A DNA stretch of 42,366 nt, from positions 1 through 42,366 of the forward strand of contig JAEEUZ010000003.1 of the NCBI GenBank assembly GCA_016290725.1, given 5' to 3'. Made by a program: the position numbers and the translations under genes. This stretch comes from Bacteroidales bacterium. Its GTDB lineage: Bacteria > Bacteroidota > Bacteroidia > Bacteroidales > UBA932. Each line of letters starts with the position of its first letter. Position 1 is the first letter of the stretch. Below are positions 16,183 through 26,436 of the stretch, one piece after another. The notes under the pieces are model-generated. The model searched no databases. It saw only the letters and a program-made list of their open reading frames with translations, and had not been told where the DNA came from.

Positions 16183-18858
16183 ATGAAGAGCGTATGGAGT
16201 GAAATACTGGTGCCGGCCGTGATTGTGGGGGCCACACTTGCGCAGACCCTGGGCGTTGAAGCCTACAGGGCCGGCGAGCGTGCGGAAGTGTTTGCAGGAA
16301 AGCGCTCGGAGGCTGTCGAAAGCCAGTGCACAGGGGCTTCCGCGGGCTATCGTGCAGAGTCCCCCAGGGACACAATCATGACGGGAGACAGCGGGTACAC
16401 TGCCGACGACGACTTCCTTTTCGGCGAATTCATGCCGGAAGACACCATGCCCAAAATCACGGCAAGGGATACGATGAAGGTGCCGGACAGCCTCAAGACT
16501 ACGGACCCTTTCCTGTACCAGTGGTACGTCGCCGTGAAAGACTCCCTCACCCACAGGATCGTGGTGGACTCCCTTAGGGAAGCAGGCGACAGCATCATGT
16601 GGCCGGTGATCGACTCCCTGTATCTGGCAGACTCCACAAGGATAGCCAAAGAGAAGTTCGACCTCTGGTGGGCAGGCCTCACAAAAGCGGAGCGCAAGCG
16701 CTGGGAGTATGAGCAGAAACTGCCCGCAATACTTCACAGGCAGGATTCCATACTGCACCGCAAAGACAGCCTGAAGCACAGGCGCGACAGCATCATCCAG
16801 AACACGCCCCGTATCCTGGAAACCCCGTACCTGCCGGATTCACTGTACTACCAACGGCTGGTAGTCTGGAAGCACAATCAGGAATTCAACGAAATGGAAA
16901 TCTTCCCCTGGGATACCACATTCAACTACCATTTCGAAGACTATCCCTACATGCGGGAGGATCTGGGAGGAAGCTTCCTGGGCGTGGCCGGATCAGCAGT
17001 GCAGACATACAACTTCTTCAAACGAGACGAAGGGCGGAGCTCGGTGAGTTTCTATCGGCCTATAGAAAGCTGGACATACTCGCCGGAGAGCATACCCATG
17101 TTCAACACCAAGACGCCGTACACGGAGCTGGAGTACAATGGTACGCAGTTCGCCACGGCATCCAAGGAGTCGGACAACATAAGGCTGTTCACCACGCAGA
17201 ACATACTTCCGGCGCTGAACATTGCCCTGGAATTCAAGCGCTACGGAGGCGAGGGTATCCTTCAGCACGAGAAAACCATCAACAAGACTTCCTATGTGGC
17301 GGGAAACTGGCTTGGAAAGCGTTACCTGGCACATTTCGGCTTCATCCATAATGCTTCCACAAGGGAAGAGAACGGCGGTCTCACAGACCTCACTATGATC
17401 AGGGATACCACCGTGGAGGTGCGTGAAATCTCCGTCGTGCTTAGCGATGCCGCTAACAAATACAAGAAGAACACCCTATTCCTGGACCAGACTCTCCGTA
17501 TCCCCTTCACTTTCATCGAAAGAATTAAGCACCGGGGCGACAGCACTTATGTCCCCACAGGCGAAGACGTAACAACCGCGTTCATCGGCTCGTCCCATGA
17601 ATATACGGTTTGGAGCAAATACTACACGGATGCCGTTTCCTCATCCAACGCTACTGGAAACGCTTTCTACGGAGGGCACTACTACATCAATCCGTCCAAG
17701 AGCGCGGATTCCCTTCGCATGGCACAGCTGGACAACAAAGTCTTCATCCGCCTGCAGCCGTGGAAGGAGGATTTCTTCATCTCCAGGGTGGAGGGTGGTC
17801 TCGGCGACCGATTCCGCAGCCACTACATGATGCAGCCCGGAGATTATCTGAGGGCATCGGCAAGTAGTAACTGGAACACAGTTTATGCCTATGCCGGAGC
17901 GGAAGGACGCATCAACCGTTACTTCCAGTGGGATGCGCTGGGACAGTTCGATTTCGCAGGTACCGAAGCCGGAGACTTCACAATCAATGCCAACGGAAAG
18001 CTGAGCCTGTTCCCCTTCAGGCGCCATCCGAACAGTCCCCTGTCGCTCACCGCGCGTTTCGAGCAGACGCTCCTGGAGCCGGACTATTTCCAGCAGAACT
18101 TCTTCTCCAACCACTATCGCTGGAGCAACGATTTCTCCAAGATTTCAACAACCAAGTTGGAGGCTCAGCTGGATATCCCGCGCTGGAGGCTGCAGGCATC
18201 GGCCTCGTATGGCCTGCTTGCCGGCAATATCTGGTACGACACCAATGGCATTGCCCAGCAGAACACCACACCCATGAGCGTGGCTTCGGTGTATCTGAGG
18301 AAGGATTTCGTATTCGCATCGGACCTGGTGCATCTGGAGAACCGCTTCCTGCTGCAGTACAGCTCGGACCAGACCGTGGTGCCGCTGCCGCTTCTGGCCG
18401 CGAACCTGCGCTACTACATCCAGTTCCCCATCGTGAGTGCGGATGTGATGAAGATGCAGATCGGCGTGAACACGCATTACAATACGGCATGGTACGCACC
18501 TGCATATAATCCTGTTGCAGGTGTGTTCATGAACCAGGATACTTACCAATATGGCAACTGCCCGCGCTTCGACGCCTTCGTGAACATGCAGTGGAAGACG
18601 GCATGCGTGTTCCTGAAGTTTGAGAATGTGGGTCAGGGCTGGCCAATGGAAAGGCACGACTACTTCAGTGCTGCCAATTATATCCACACAACCCGTTCGT
18701 TCAAGATCGGCATCTACTGGCCGTTCCATCCTCCGCTCAGCGGCGTGAACAGGACTCTGTCCGACAGGGCCGGCTCCGGAATGGGCGGCGACAGCGGTGG
18801 CGGTCTTGGCGGTGGCCTGGGCGGAGCACTTGGCGGCCTAAGGGGAGGTAACCGATGA
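16183..18858 (+). CDS. Putative Bacteroidetes outer-membrane porin with long N-terminal helical region and Gly-rich tail
   Basis: 891 aa; FYRPIESWTYSPESIPMFNTKTPYTELEYNGT and many amphipathic beta-strands. Confidence 0.8.
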   Translation: MKSVWSEILVPAVIVGATLAQTLGVEAYRAGERAEVFAGKRSEAVESQCTGASAGYRAESPRDTIMTGDSGYTADDDFLFGEFMPEDTMPKITARDTMKVPDSLKTTDPFLYQWYVAVKDSLTHRIVVDSLREAGDSIMWPVIDSLYLADSTRIAKEKFDLWWAGLTKAERKRWEYEQKLPAILHRQDSILHRKDSLKHRRDSIIQNTPRILETPYLPDSLYYQRLVVWKHNQEFNEMEIFPWDTTFNYHFEDYPYMREDLGGSFLGVAGSAVQTYNFFKRDEGRSSVSFYRPIESWTYSPESIPMFNTKTPYTELEYNGTQFATASKESDNIRLFTTQNILPALNIALEFKRYGGEGILQHEKTINKTSYVAGNWLGKRYLAHFGFIHNASTREENGGLTDLTMIRDTTVEVREISVVLSDAANKYKKNTLFLDQTLRIPFTFIERIKHRGDSTYVPTGEDVTTAFIGSSHEYTVWSKYYTDAVSSSNATGNAFYGGHYYINPSKSADSLRMAQLDNKVFIRLQPWKEDFFISRVEGGLGDRFRSHYMMQPGDYLRASASSNWNTVYAYAGAEGRINRYFQWDALGQFDFAGTEAGDFTINANGKLSLFPFRRHPNSPLSLTARFEQTLLEPDYFQQNFFSNHYRWSNDFSKISTTKLEAQLDIPRWRLQASASYGLLAGNIWYDTNGIAQQNTTPMSVASVYLRKDFVFASDLVHLENRFLLQYSSDQTVVPLPLLAANLRYYIQFPIVSADVMKMQIGVNTHYNTAWYAPAYNPVAGVFMNQDTYQYGNCPRFDAFVNMQWKTACVFLKFENVGQGWPMERHDYFSAANYIHTTRSFKIGIYWPFHPPLSGVNRTLSDRAGSGMGGDSGGGLGGGLGGALGGLRGGNR

Positions 18859-19799
18859 AACTGAAGCACATACTTCCGTACATTATCCTAGCGGCGGCAG
18901 CGCTTATGCTGACGCCGTCGGCGCCATACAGGGAGACCGAGGATCCGGAAATCGGCAAGGTGCTTCGCTGCGCAATCTACCCGGAATGCCACTACACCCT
19001 GAACCGTGCCCTGCTTCAGAAATTTGCCGATGACATATCGGTGGATGCCCGGATTGTTCCCGTGGACAAGAATGGCAATTATCTGGATTCCCTGCGGGAA
19101 GGAAGCGTGGACCTGGTGGTTCTCAAATACAACGACTCCCTGGAATGGGGCGGCGGAGTGATGGCATCGCGCCTTTTCATGGACAGCACGGCATGGCTTG
19201 CCCGCAGCGACAAGCCATACAACATGCAAACGGTTAATTTGTGGATAAACGACCTGGAAGGCTCCTCATACTACGACCGCACCCGGAAAGCCCTTATGAG
19301 GGGAATGGGCGGAAAATCGATAAGCCCGTACGACTATCTCATCAAGAAAAACGCAGCCAGGATAGGCTGGGACTGGAAACTGGTGTCGGCCATCATCGCC
19401 TGCGAATCCAATTTCCACGAGTGGGCGCAGTCGTCGGCAGGAGCTACCGGCCTGATGCAGGTTAAACCCGGCGAATACAGCGCGGACACCCTCTGGGACC
19501 CGGCCGTGAACATTGCCGTGGGAACGTTCAAACTGTACAATTACCAGCGCACCTACATCGAACTGGGGGCGGATTCCCTGGACTGCATAAAAATGACTCT
19601 GGCCGCGTATAACGGGGGCCAGGGCCGTCTGAAACAATGCATCGAATACGCCGAGCAGAACGACATCGACCCCACCAAATGGGACAATATCGCCACGATT
19701 CTGCCTCAAGTGACTTTCCATGCAGGAGAACAAATGGTGAAATACGTGGACAAGGTGCTGGCCAAGTACGGGGAATATCAGATCCTGTACAACGATTAG
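18855..19799 (+). CDS. Lytic transglycosylase (SLT domain, MltF-like)
   Basis: SAIIACESNFHEWAQSSAGATGLMQVKP, AAYNGGQGRLKQC; ATGA overlap with the porin gene. Confidence 0.9.
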   Translation: MKLKHILPYIILAAAALMLTPSAPYRETEDPEIGKVLRCAIYPECHYTLNRALLQKFADDISVDARIVPVDKNGNYLDSLREGSVDLVVLKYNDSLEWGGGVMASRLFMDSTAWLARSDKPYNMQTVNLWINDLEGSSYYDRTRKALMRGMGGKSISPYDYLIKKNAARIGWDWKLVSAIIACESNFHEWAQSSAGATGLMQVKPGEYSADTLWDPAVNIAVGTFKLYNYQRTYIELGADSLDCIKMTLAAYNGGQGRLKQCIEYAEQNDIDPTKWDNIATILPQVTFHAGEQMVKYVDKVLAKYGEYQILYND

Positions 19800-20959
19800 T
19801 CGGCCTTTACGGTGAGGGCGGGATCCACCCGCGAGATGAATCTCACCGACAGCATTAGCATAGCCATCATCGCCAGATAGGCGATAATATCGGCCCCGAT
19901 GATAAGGGGCAGATTCACGTGCACGGGCACGAAGGAGACGAAATAATTCGCCGGATCCAGCTTAATCAGATGCGTGCTTCCCTGAATAGCGCAGAAAAGA
20001 AGCGCCAGGGCGTTGCCGATAGCCATTCCCAGCAGAACGGCGCGGGAGGAAACCCTTAGAAACACCCTCACGATGCTCCTGTCCGCCATACCCATGGTTT
20101 TCAGCGTGCCGATGACGGGGATGTTCCTAAGAAGATGGATGAGCACCCCGGAGAGCATATTGAAGCCCGCCACAACCGTCATCAGGATAAGGATCACCAC
20201 CACATTGAAATCCAGAAGGCGCAGCCAGTCGAACACCTGCGCATATTTCCGGGCCGATGAAAACGCCACCAGATCCTCTTCCTCCTCATACGGGCTGCCC
20301 ATGATAATTGAGCCGATGTGGCCGGCAATCTCCCCCATCGCCGCATCGGAAGTAATTGCAGGAGAAATTGTTATGTCGATTGCCGATGCCTGCCCCTCAT
20401 TCCAGCCCTGCAGGCGCTGCATATCGGCAAGAGGAGCATACACAAGAAGGTTGTTGTCCATCTCCATGATGTCCGTATGGACCTCGGTGATATGGAACTT
20501 GCGAACCTTAACTTTTTCGCCCACGAAATAGGTGGGCATGTCGTCGCCAACCCCCAGCCCGGTGATGGCCGACAGCCTCTTCGGGATGGAAACGCAAAGC
20601 GACGAATCCGGGGCCTGGGAGCAGCCCTTTACCATTACGCCGTGGATGATGTCTCCGTTACGGACGATGCCCGCACGCTCAACCACCGGCTCCATCCCTG
20701 CAACTCCGGGGATGGCAAGAATATCCTTTCCCGAGGGAAGCGGAAGGCTGATGGGCTCCGCTTCCCCGGAAAAGTTATAGGCCTGCGGAATAATCCGCAC
20801 GTCGCCCGTAATGGAGCGAACGCCGGAGCGGATACTGCTTCTGAATCCCGCTGAAATGCACACGGCAAGTATCATCACAAGGAAGCTCACGGCAACCGAA
20901 GCCACCGTGATGCCTCCCCTGAAACGTAGTTTGCGGGATATGAAGCGTTCGCCGCTCAT
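19796..20959 (-). CDS. FtsX-like/LolE-type ABC transporter permease
   Basis: 387 aa; N-terminal TM, periplasmic domain, VVAGFNMLSGVLIHLLRNIPVIGTLKTMGM. Confidence 0.88.
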   Translation of the reverse strand: MSGERFISRKLRFRGGITVASVAVSFLVMILAVCISAGFRSSIRSGVRSITGDVRIIPQAYNFSGEAEPISLPLPSGKDILAIPGVAGMEPVVERAGIVRNGDIIHGVMVKGCSQAPDSSLCVSIPKRLSAITGLGVGDDMPTYFVGEKVKVRKFHITEVHTDIMEMDNNLLVYAPLADMQRLQGWNEGQASAIDITISPAITSDAAMGEIAGHIGSIIMGSPYEEEEDLVAFSSARKYAQVFDWLRLLDFNVVVILILMTVVAGFNMLSGVLIHLLRNIPVIGTLKTMGMADRSIVRVFLRVSSRAVLLGMAIGNALALLFCAIQGSTHLIKLDPANYFVSFVPVHVNLPLIIGADIIAYLAMMAMLMLSVRFISRVDPALTVKAD

Positions 20960-22969
20960 TTACCAGATGTGGACGCGCTCCTCTACGGGACGGAACATCG
21001 GGTCTCCCTCGTGGATGTCGAAGGCATCGAAGAAGGACTGGAAGTTGCGGATTGTTACATTAACCCTGTTCACTGCAAGGGAATGGGGATCCATGTTGGT
21101 GAGGCGGGCCTTCTCCTGGTCGGTGATGTTCTGAGCCCAGATTGCGCCGAAGGACAGATAGAAGCGCTGGGCGGGAGTGAAGCCGTCGATAAGTTTAACC
21201 TTCTGTCCCGCAATTGCGTTCTGCATAGCGCTGAAAGCGATGGAGACTCCGCCGTGGTCGCCGATATTCTCACCCAGGGTGTAACGGCCGTTTGCGTGTA
21301 CGCCGGGGAGGACCTCCATCTCGTCGTACTGGGCCACGAGTTTGTCGCCCAGAGCGTCGAAGCGGGCCTTATCTTCTGCGGTCCACCAGTTCACCATATT
21401 GCCTTTCGCATCGAACATGGAACCCTGGTCGTCGAAACCGTGGGACATCTCATGGCCGATGACAACGCCGATACCGCCGTAGTTCACGGGATCATCGGCA
21501 TCCGGGTCGAAGAACGGCTTCTGCAGGATGGCTGCGGGGAAGCAGATTTCGTTGGTGGTGGGGTCATAGTAGGCGTTCACCGTCTGGGGGGTCATGCCCC
21601 ATTCGGTCTTGTCCGTGGGCTTACCCAGCTTGGACAGATTGTCGGCCACATACCATGCGCTGGCGTTGCGAAGGTTCTCATAATAAGTATTGGCCGGGTT
21701 GATATCCATGGTGCTGTAGTCTTTCCACTTGTCCGGATAGCCAATCTTCACTGTAAACGAGGCAAGTTTCTCGCGGGCCATGACCTTGGTTGTGTCACTC
21801 ATCCATTCCAGCGAGTCGATGTGCTGGCCGAGGGCGGTGCGAAGGTTCTCCACAAGGGTAACCATCTTGCGCTTGGAAGACTCCGGGAAATAGCGCTCCA
21901 CATACATCTTGCCCACGGCCTCGCCAAGGATGCCGTTGGGAACCTCCATAGCCCTCTTCCAGCGGGGCCTCTGTTCCTGGGCACCGGCCATCTGATGGGA
22001 GAAGAACTCCCACTGGGCGGTATAGAAATCGTCGCTGAGGGCGCCTGCGCTGCTGCTTACGAACTGGCAGACAAGATACGCCTTGAGGGTTTCGATATCG
22101 GTCTTCTGAAGAAGATCGCTCAGGGCCTTGAAGTATGAAGGCTGCTGGACGACGACCTTTTCCTGGGGAGCCACGCCGGCTTCCTCGCAGATGAGTTCGA
22201 AGCACAGGCCGGGATATTCCGCCTTGATCTGTTCGGAACTCATGGGATTGTAGATGGCCTGCATGTCGCGGTTCTTCTCGCGGGTCCATGAAGCGGCGGC
22301 AAGTGCATCCTCAACCTCCATATCCTTTGCGGCAAGTTCTTCCGCATTCTCCAGACCGCTGAGCTGCAGCACCTTCTGAAGATATGCCACGTAGCCTGCC
22401 TTGAGCTCTTTATTGGTTTCGAGCAGATAGTAATCGCGGTCTCCCATGCCAAGGCCGCCCTGGCCGATGTACAGTATCTGGGAGTCGCTGTCAAGGAAGT
22501 CTGCGGTCACATAACTGCCGAAGAAGCCGCCTTCGCCGTAACGGTTCATGCGGCCAAGCAGGCGTGCAAGGCCTTCAAGGTCTTCCACCTCCTGAATCTC
22601 GGCGATGTACTTCTGGATAGGCTGCGCGCCCAGCTCATTGCGGGTGGTGGAATCCAGGGCCATCTTGTAAAGGTCCGATATCTTCTGCTCCACGCTGCCG
22701 GGTGCGGCTTTCATGGTGGTCATGCTCTCGAAAAGGGCGTTCAGGTTCTCCTGGGTGCGCTCGCGGATTGCATCGAAACTGCCATAGCGGGAGAATTCGG
22801 GTCTGAGGGGATTGTTTTTCTGCCAGCCGCCGGTGGAATATGCATAGAAATCCACCTTGGGGCTGACTGTCGTGTCCAGATAACCGAGATCCAGTGCGGG
22901 AACCCGGGGACTTTGGTTACATGCTGCAAAAGTGAGCAGTGAAATCATGATGATACCTAGCTTTTTCAT
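20960..22969 (-). CDS. M13-family metallopeptidase (PepO/neprilysin-like) lipoprotein
   Basis: VVIGHEMSHGFDDQG (HExxH), NAYYDPTTNEICFPAAILQKPFFD, GENIGDHGG. Confidence 0.94.
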   Translation of the reverse strand: MKKLGIIMISLLTFAACNQSPRVPALDLGYLDTTVSPKVDFYAYSTGGWQKNNPLRPEFSRYGSFDAIRERTQENLNALFESMTTMKAAPGSVEQKISDLYKMALDSTTRNELGAQPIQKYIAEIQEVEDLEGLARLLGRMNRYGEGGFFGSYVTADFLDSDSQILYIGQGGLGMGDRDYYLLETNKELKAGYVAYLQKVLQLSGLENAEELAAKDMEVEDALAAASWTREKNRDMQAIYNPMSSEQIKAEYPGLCFELICEEAGVAPQEKVVVQQPSYFKALSDLLQKTDIETLKAYLVCQFVSSSAGALSDDFYTAQWEFFSHQMAGAQEQRPRWKRAMEVPNGILGEAVGKMYVERYFPESSKRKMVTLVENLRTALGQHIDSLEWMSDTTKVMAREKLASFTVKIGYPDKWKDYSTMDINPANTYYENLRNASAWYVADNLSKLGKPTDKTEWGMTPQTVNAYYDPTTNEICFPAAILQKPFFDPDADDPVNYGGIGVVIGHEMSHGFDDQGSMFDAKGNMVNWWTAEDKARFDALGDKLVAQYDEMEVLPGVHANGRYTLGENIGDHGGVSIAFSAMQNAIAGQKVKLIDGFTPAQRFYLSFGAIWAQNITDQEKARLTNMDPHSLAVNRVNVTIRNFQSFFDAFDIHEGDPMFRPVEERVHIW

Positions 22970-23008
22970 ATTGTTTTATAGATATTTGGATGCAAAGTTA
23001 ATCTTTTT

Positions 23009-23620
23009 TCAGATACGGGCCTCACGGAACACCTCAACTATTGAAGGGTAGGTATTCTTGAGGAATGGAGGGAGCGAGGATTTGGCCACCCATGCGGCCT
23101 TGGTGATATCCTCTTCCCTCTGGGGAGTGAGGTTGGTGGGATCAGTGTACAGCATGTCGTACCACCAGGTGTGCTTGAGGTGCCAGATGTTGTTACGCAG
23201 ATATACATGGTCCGTGATGCAGATGAGGCGGCGCACTTCCAACTGGTCCACGCCGGTTTCTTCCTGCACCTCACGAAGGGCGCACACTTCGATATCCTCC
23301 CCCGCTTCCTGATGGCCTTTCGGAAGGTCCCACAGGCCAAGGCGGTTAATCAGCAGATAGTCTCCCCTTCGGTTCGACACCAGCCCCCCGGCGGCATTCA
23401 CCTCCAGGAACTCCGCGCAGATGCGGCGGTAGGTCTTTTCTATATCGGCCGATGGAATATATATCCGCTGGAGGGTATCCTGGACCTCGAACATACGGAC
23501 CAGGGCGCTTATGTCCAGCACTTCTCCAACATGGAATTCCACGGAATTTGGATCCGACAGCATCTCTTCCTGCGGCGAGCAGATGATGATGCAGCGCTTC
23601 CCGAAATAGATCTTGTGCAT
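23009..23620 (-). CDS. NUDIX hydrolase
   Basis: WDLPKGHQEAGEDIEVCALREVQEETGV Nudix box. Confidence 0.92.
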   Translation of the reverse strand: MHKIYFGKRCIIICSPQEEMLSDPNSVEFHVGEVLDISALVRMFEVQDTLQRIYIPSADIEKTYRRICAEFLEVNAAGGLVSNRRGDYLLINRLGLWDLPKGHQEAGEDIEVCALREVQEETGVDQLEVRRLICITDHVYLRNNIWHLKHTWWYDMLYTDPTNLTPQREEDITKAAWVAKSSLPPFLKNTYPSIVEVFREARI

Positions 23621-23658
23621 AAAAAATTATTATATTTGCAGCACAAAGATACACTATT

Positions 23659-24111
23659 ATGACCGAATTCGAAAGCAAACACGGAATAGTTTCCCGCCAG
23701 CCCCACGAATTATACATGGCCTTCACGGACCTCAGCAATTTCAAGAAGATGCTTCCCCCCGACAAACAGGCCATGGTGGAGGCGGATTTCGACACACTCA
23801 CCGCCACGGTCCAGGGTTTCAACATAGGGGTAAAGGTGCATGAGAGAGTTCCCTACAGCCGCATTGAACTGGTGGACTACGGCGCCCCTCTCGCCTTCCA
23901 TGTGGTGGTTTATTTCGATGCCGCGGCCGAAGATCCCTTCAAGACGGATTTTCACATCCACGTGGATGCAGACCTCAACATCATGATGCGCATGATGATA
24001 GGCGGCAAGGTGAAAGATGTCCTGGACAAGATTGTGGACGGCCTTGTGGACGCCTCCAACGGCAAGATGCCTGAAGGCTTCGATCCATCGGCATTCGGGA
24101 TGAATGTTTGA
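23659..24111 (+). CDS. SRPBCC-fold protein
   Basis: 150 aa; polyketide-cyclase-like alpha/beta pattern. Confidence 0.6.
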   Translation: MTEFESKHGIVSRQPHELYMAFTDLSNFKKMLPPDKQAMVEADFDTLTATVQGFNIGVKVHERVPYSRIELVDYGAPLAFHVVVYFDAAAEDPFKTDFHIHVDADLNIMMRMMIGGKVKDVLDKIVDGLVDASNGKMPEGFDPSAFGMNV

Positions 24112-25249
24112 TCCCGCATTCATAAAGTTATTGGAGGAATCGGTGGGGCCGGAGCGCTCCGCCGCCCTGCTTGACGCCCTGGAAAAAGATGCGTCCGTAT
24201 CGGTGAGGCTCAATCCCTCAAAACTTCAGGAGTGCCCGTTCCCGGATGCCGTCCCGGTTCCATGGAGTCCTTACGGATATATATTAAAGGAAAGGCCGGC
24301 CTTCATAATGGACCCGCTCATGCACGCCGGGTGCTATTATGTGCAGGATTCGTCGGCCATGTTCCCCGGTGAAGTTTTCCGCCGCATGCTGGACGGATTC
24401 GGCGAAGGCGTGCAGGTGCTGGACCTCTGCGCCGCCCCGGGAGGCAAAACCACGGACCTTAGTGCATCCCTGAGGGAGCGCTTCTCAGACAAGTTCCGGC
24501 TAATAGCCAACGAAGTGGTGCGAAAGCGCTTCCAGGTGCTCCGAAGCAATGTGGAAACCTGGGGAGAGCCCCGCACCGCCGTGGTGTCTATGGATCCGTC
24601 GCAGTTCGGGGCCCGCGAACTCTTCGATATCATACTTGCCGATGTCCCCTGCTCCGGCGAGGGCATGTTCCGCAAAGACAGCGTGGCCCGGGACGAATGG
24701 TCACCCGAGAATGTGGAATTCTGCGCCTCCAGGCAGAGGAAGATTCTGGCCGATATCTGGCCTTCGCTGCGGCCGGGCGGCGTTTTGATATACTCCACCT
24801 GCACTTTCAACCATCTGGAAAACGACGACAATCTCCAGTGGGCGGCCCGCGAATTCGGGGCGGAGATCGTAGATATCGGCCCTGTGCCGGAAGGTGTGCT
24901 CAAGAGCCGGTGCGGTTATGCGCTTCTTCCCGGATTCGTTCCCGGAGAGGGCCAGTGGGTTGGAGTCCTCCGTAAAGACGGCCCCAGAAGCGCGGTTCCT
25001 GCCCCCGATGCAGCAAGGATCCTACACGCGGAATTCCCCTTCATCGGCATACCGGATTATCCGAAGGTCGATGTGGACAGGCCCACGGCTCTGGCATACC
25101 TCCACGGCGAAGCGCTGAGGCTCACTGGGGCTCCCATCGGCCTTGTGAATATCTGCTATCAGGGCCATCCGCTCGGGGCTGCGAAAAGTATCGGCACCCG
25201 CTGCAACAATCTTTTCCCGAAAGAAAGGCGTATCCGGAAGGATGTTTGA
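24104..25249 (+). CDS. RsmF/NOL1-NOP2-sun-type rRNA m5C methyltransferase
   Basis: YVQDSSAMFPGEVF, VLDLCAAPGGKTTDLSA, DVPCSGEGMFRKD, YSTCTFNHLENDD. Confidence 0.92.
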   Translation: MFDPAFIKLLEESVGPERSAALLDALEKDASVSVRLNPSKLQECPFPDAVPVPWSPYGYILKERPAFIMDPLMHAGCYYVQDSSAMFPGEVFRRMLDGFGEGVQVLDLCAAPGGKTTDLSASLRERFSDKFRLIANEVVRKRFQVLRSNVETWGEPRTAVVSMDPSQFGARELFDIILADVPCSGEGMFRKDSVARDEWSPENVEFCASRQRKILADIWPSLRPGGVLIYSTCTFNHLENDDNLQWAAREFGAEIVDIGPVPEGVLKSRCGYALLPGFVPGEGQWVGVLRKDGPRSAVPAPDAARILHAEFPFIGIPDYPKVDVDRPTALAYLHGEALRLTGAPIGLVNICYQGHPLGAAKSIGTRCNNLFPKERRIRKDV

Positions 25250-25313
25250 AACTTTTTTCCTCCGGCGGGCGTATTGTTAGAGTATCGGCCAAACGCAGGA
25301 TACCCTATTTTAG

Positions 25314-26363
25314 ATGAAACTATCACAATTTGCATTCGAACTTCCCCAGGAGAAGATAGCCCAAACCCCCGCATACTGGCGTGACGAGGCTAAACTCATG
25401 GTTCTCCACAAAGACACAGGCGAGATTGAGCACCGCCTTTTCAAGGATATCGTAGACTATTTCGGCAAAGGGGACATTTTCGTTCTCAACGACACCAAGG
25501 TCTTTCCCGCGCGCATGTATGGTAAGAAGGAAAAGACAGGGGCCGACATCATGGTGTTCCTGCTTCGCGAACTCAACCGCGAGCAGAGGCTGTGGGACGT
25601 AATCGTGGATCCCGCCCGTAAGATAAGGATAGGCAACAAGCTCTACTTCGGTGAAGATGATTCGCTGGTGGCGGAAGTTATCGACAATACAACCTCCCGC
25701 GGGCGAACCCTGCGTTTCCTGTACGACGGCCCGTACGAGGATTTCAAAAAGGCCCTCTTCGCTCTTGGCGAAACTCCCGTTCCCGGATGGGTGAAAGATA
25801 AGGTCACGCCCCAGGACGCGGAAGATTTCCAGACGATTTTCGCCGCGCACGAAGGTGCCGTATCCGCTCCCGCTGCAGGCCTCCACTTCAGCCGCGAGCT
25901 GTTCAACAGGATGATTCTCAAGGATATCCAGAAGACTTTCATCACCGTTCACATGGGCATCGGCCACTTCCGCCGCGTGGATGTGGAAGACCTTTCCAAG
26001 CACAGGATGGACTCCGAACGCCTGATTATTTCGGAGCAGGCAGCCAATGACATCAACCGCGCAAAACGCGGCGGCAAGAAGGTCGTGGCGGTTGGCATCA
26101 CCGTGATGAGGGGCCTGGAAACCTATGTTACCACCACCAACGAGGTGAATCCCTACGACGGCTGGACCAACAAGTTCATCTTCCCTCCCTACCAGTATTC
26201 GGTTCCGGATGCTGCCGTTTCCAACTTCCACCTCCCCCAGTCCACCATGCTCATGTGCGTGGCGGCCTTCGGCGGATATGAGAAGGTGATGAACGCCTAC
26301 AAGACGGCTCTGGAGATGGATTACCGCTTCGGCCCCTACGGCGACGCCCTCCTGATCCTGTAA
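25314..26363 (+). CDS. queA: S-adenosylmethionine:tRNA ribosyltransferase-isomerase
   Basis: MKLSQFAFELPQEKIAQTP, LNDTKVFPAR, AAGLHFS, TVHMGIGHFRRV. Confidence 0.95.
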   Translation: MKLSQFAFELPQEKIAQTPAYWRDEAKLMVLHKDTGEIEHRLFKDIVDYFGKGDIFVLNDTKVFPARMYGKKEKTGADIMVFLLRELNREQRLWDVIVDPARKIRIGNKLYFGEDDSLVAEVIDNTTSRGRTLRFLYDGPYEDFKKALFALGETPVPGWVKDKVTPQDAEDFQTIFAAHEGAVSAPAAGLHFSRELFNRMILKDIQKTFITVHMGIGHFRRVDVEDLSKHRMDSERLIISEQAANDINRAKRGGKKVVAVGITVMRGLETYVTTTNEVNPYDGWTNKFIFPPYQYSVPDAAVSNFHLPQSTMLMCVAAFGGYEKVMNAYKTALEMDYRFGPYGDALLIL

Positions 26364-26436
26364 ATTATTTTTTAATAAAATTAAGAAAAATCGCGGGTTT
26401 TATTAAAAAACAAAAATAGTTTTTCCCGATTCGAGT

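Noticed and set aside
20969-22138. 389-aa plus-strand ORF opposite the M13 peptidase
   Set aside because: Antisense shadow ORF; the minus-strand gene has the clear HExxH and signal peptide.
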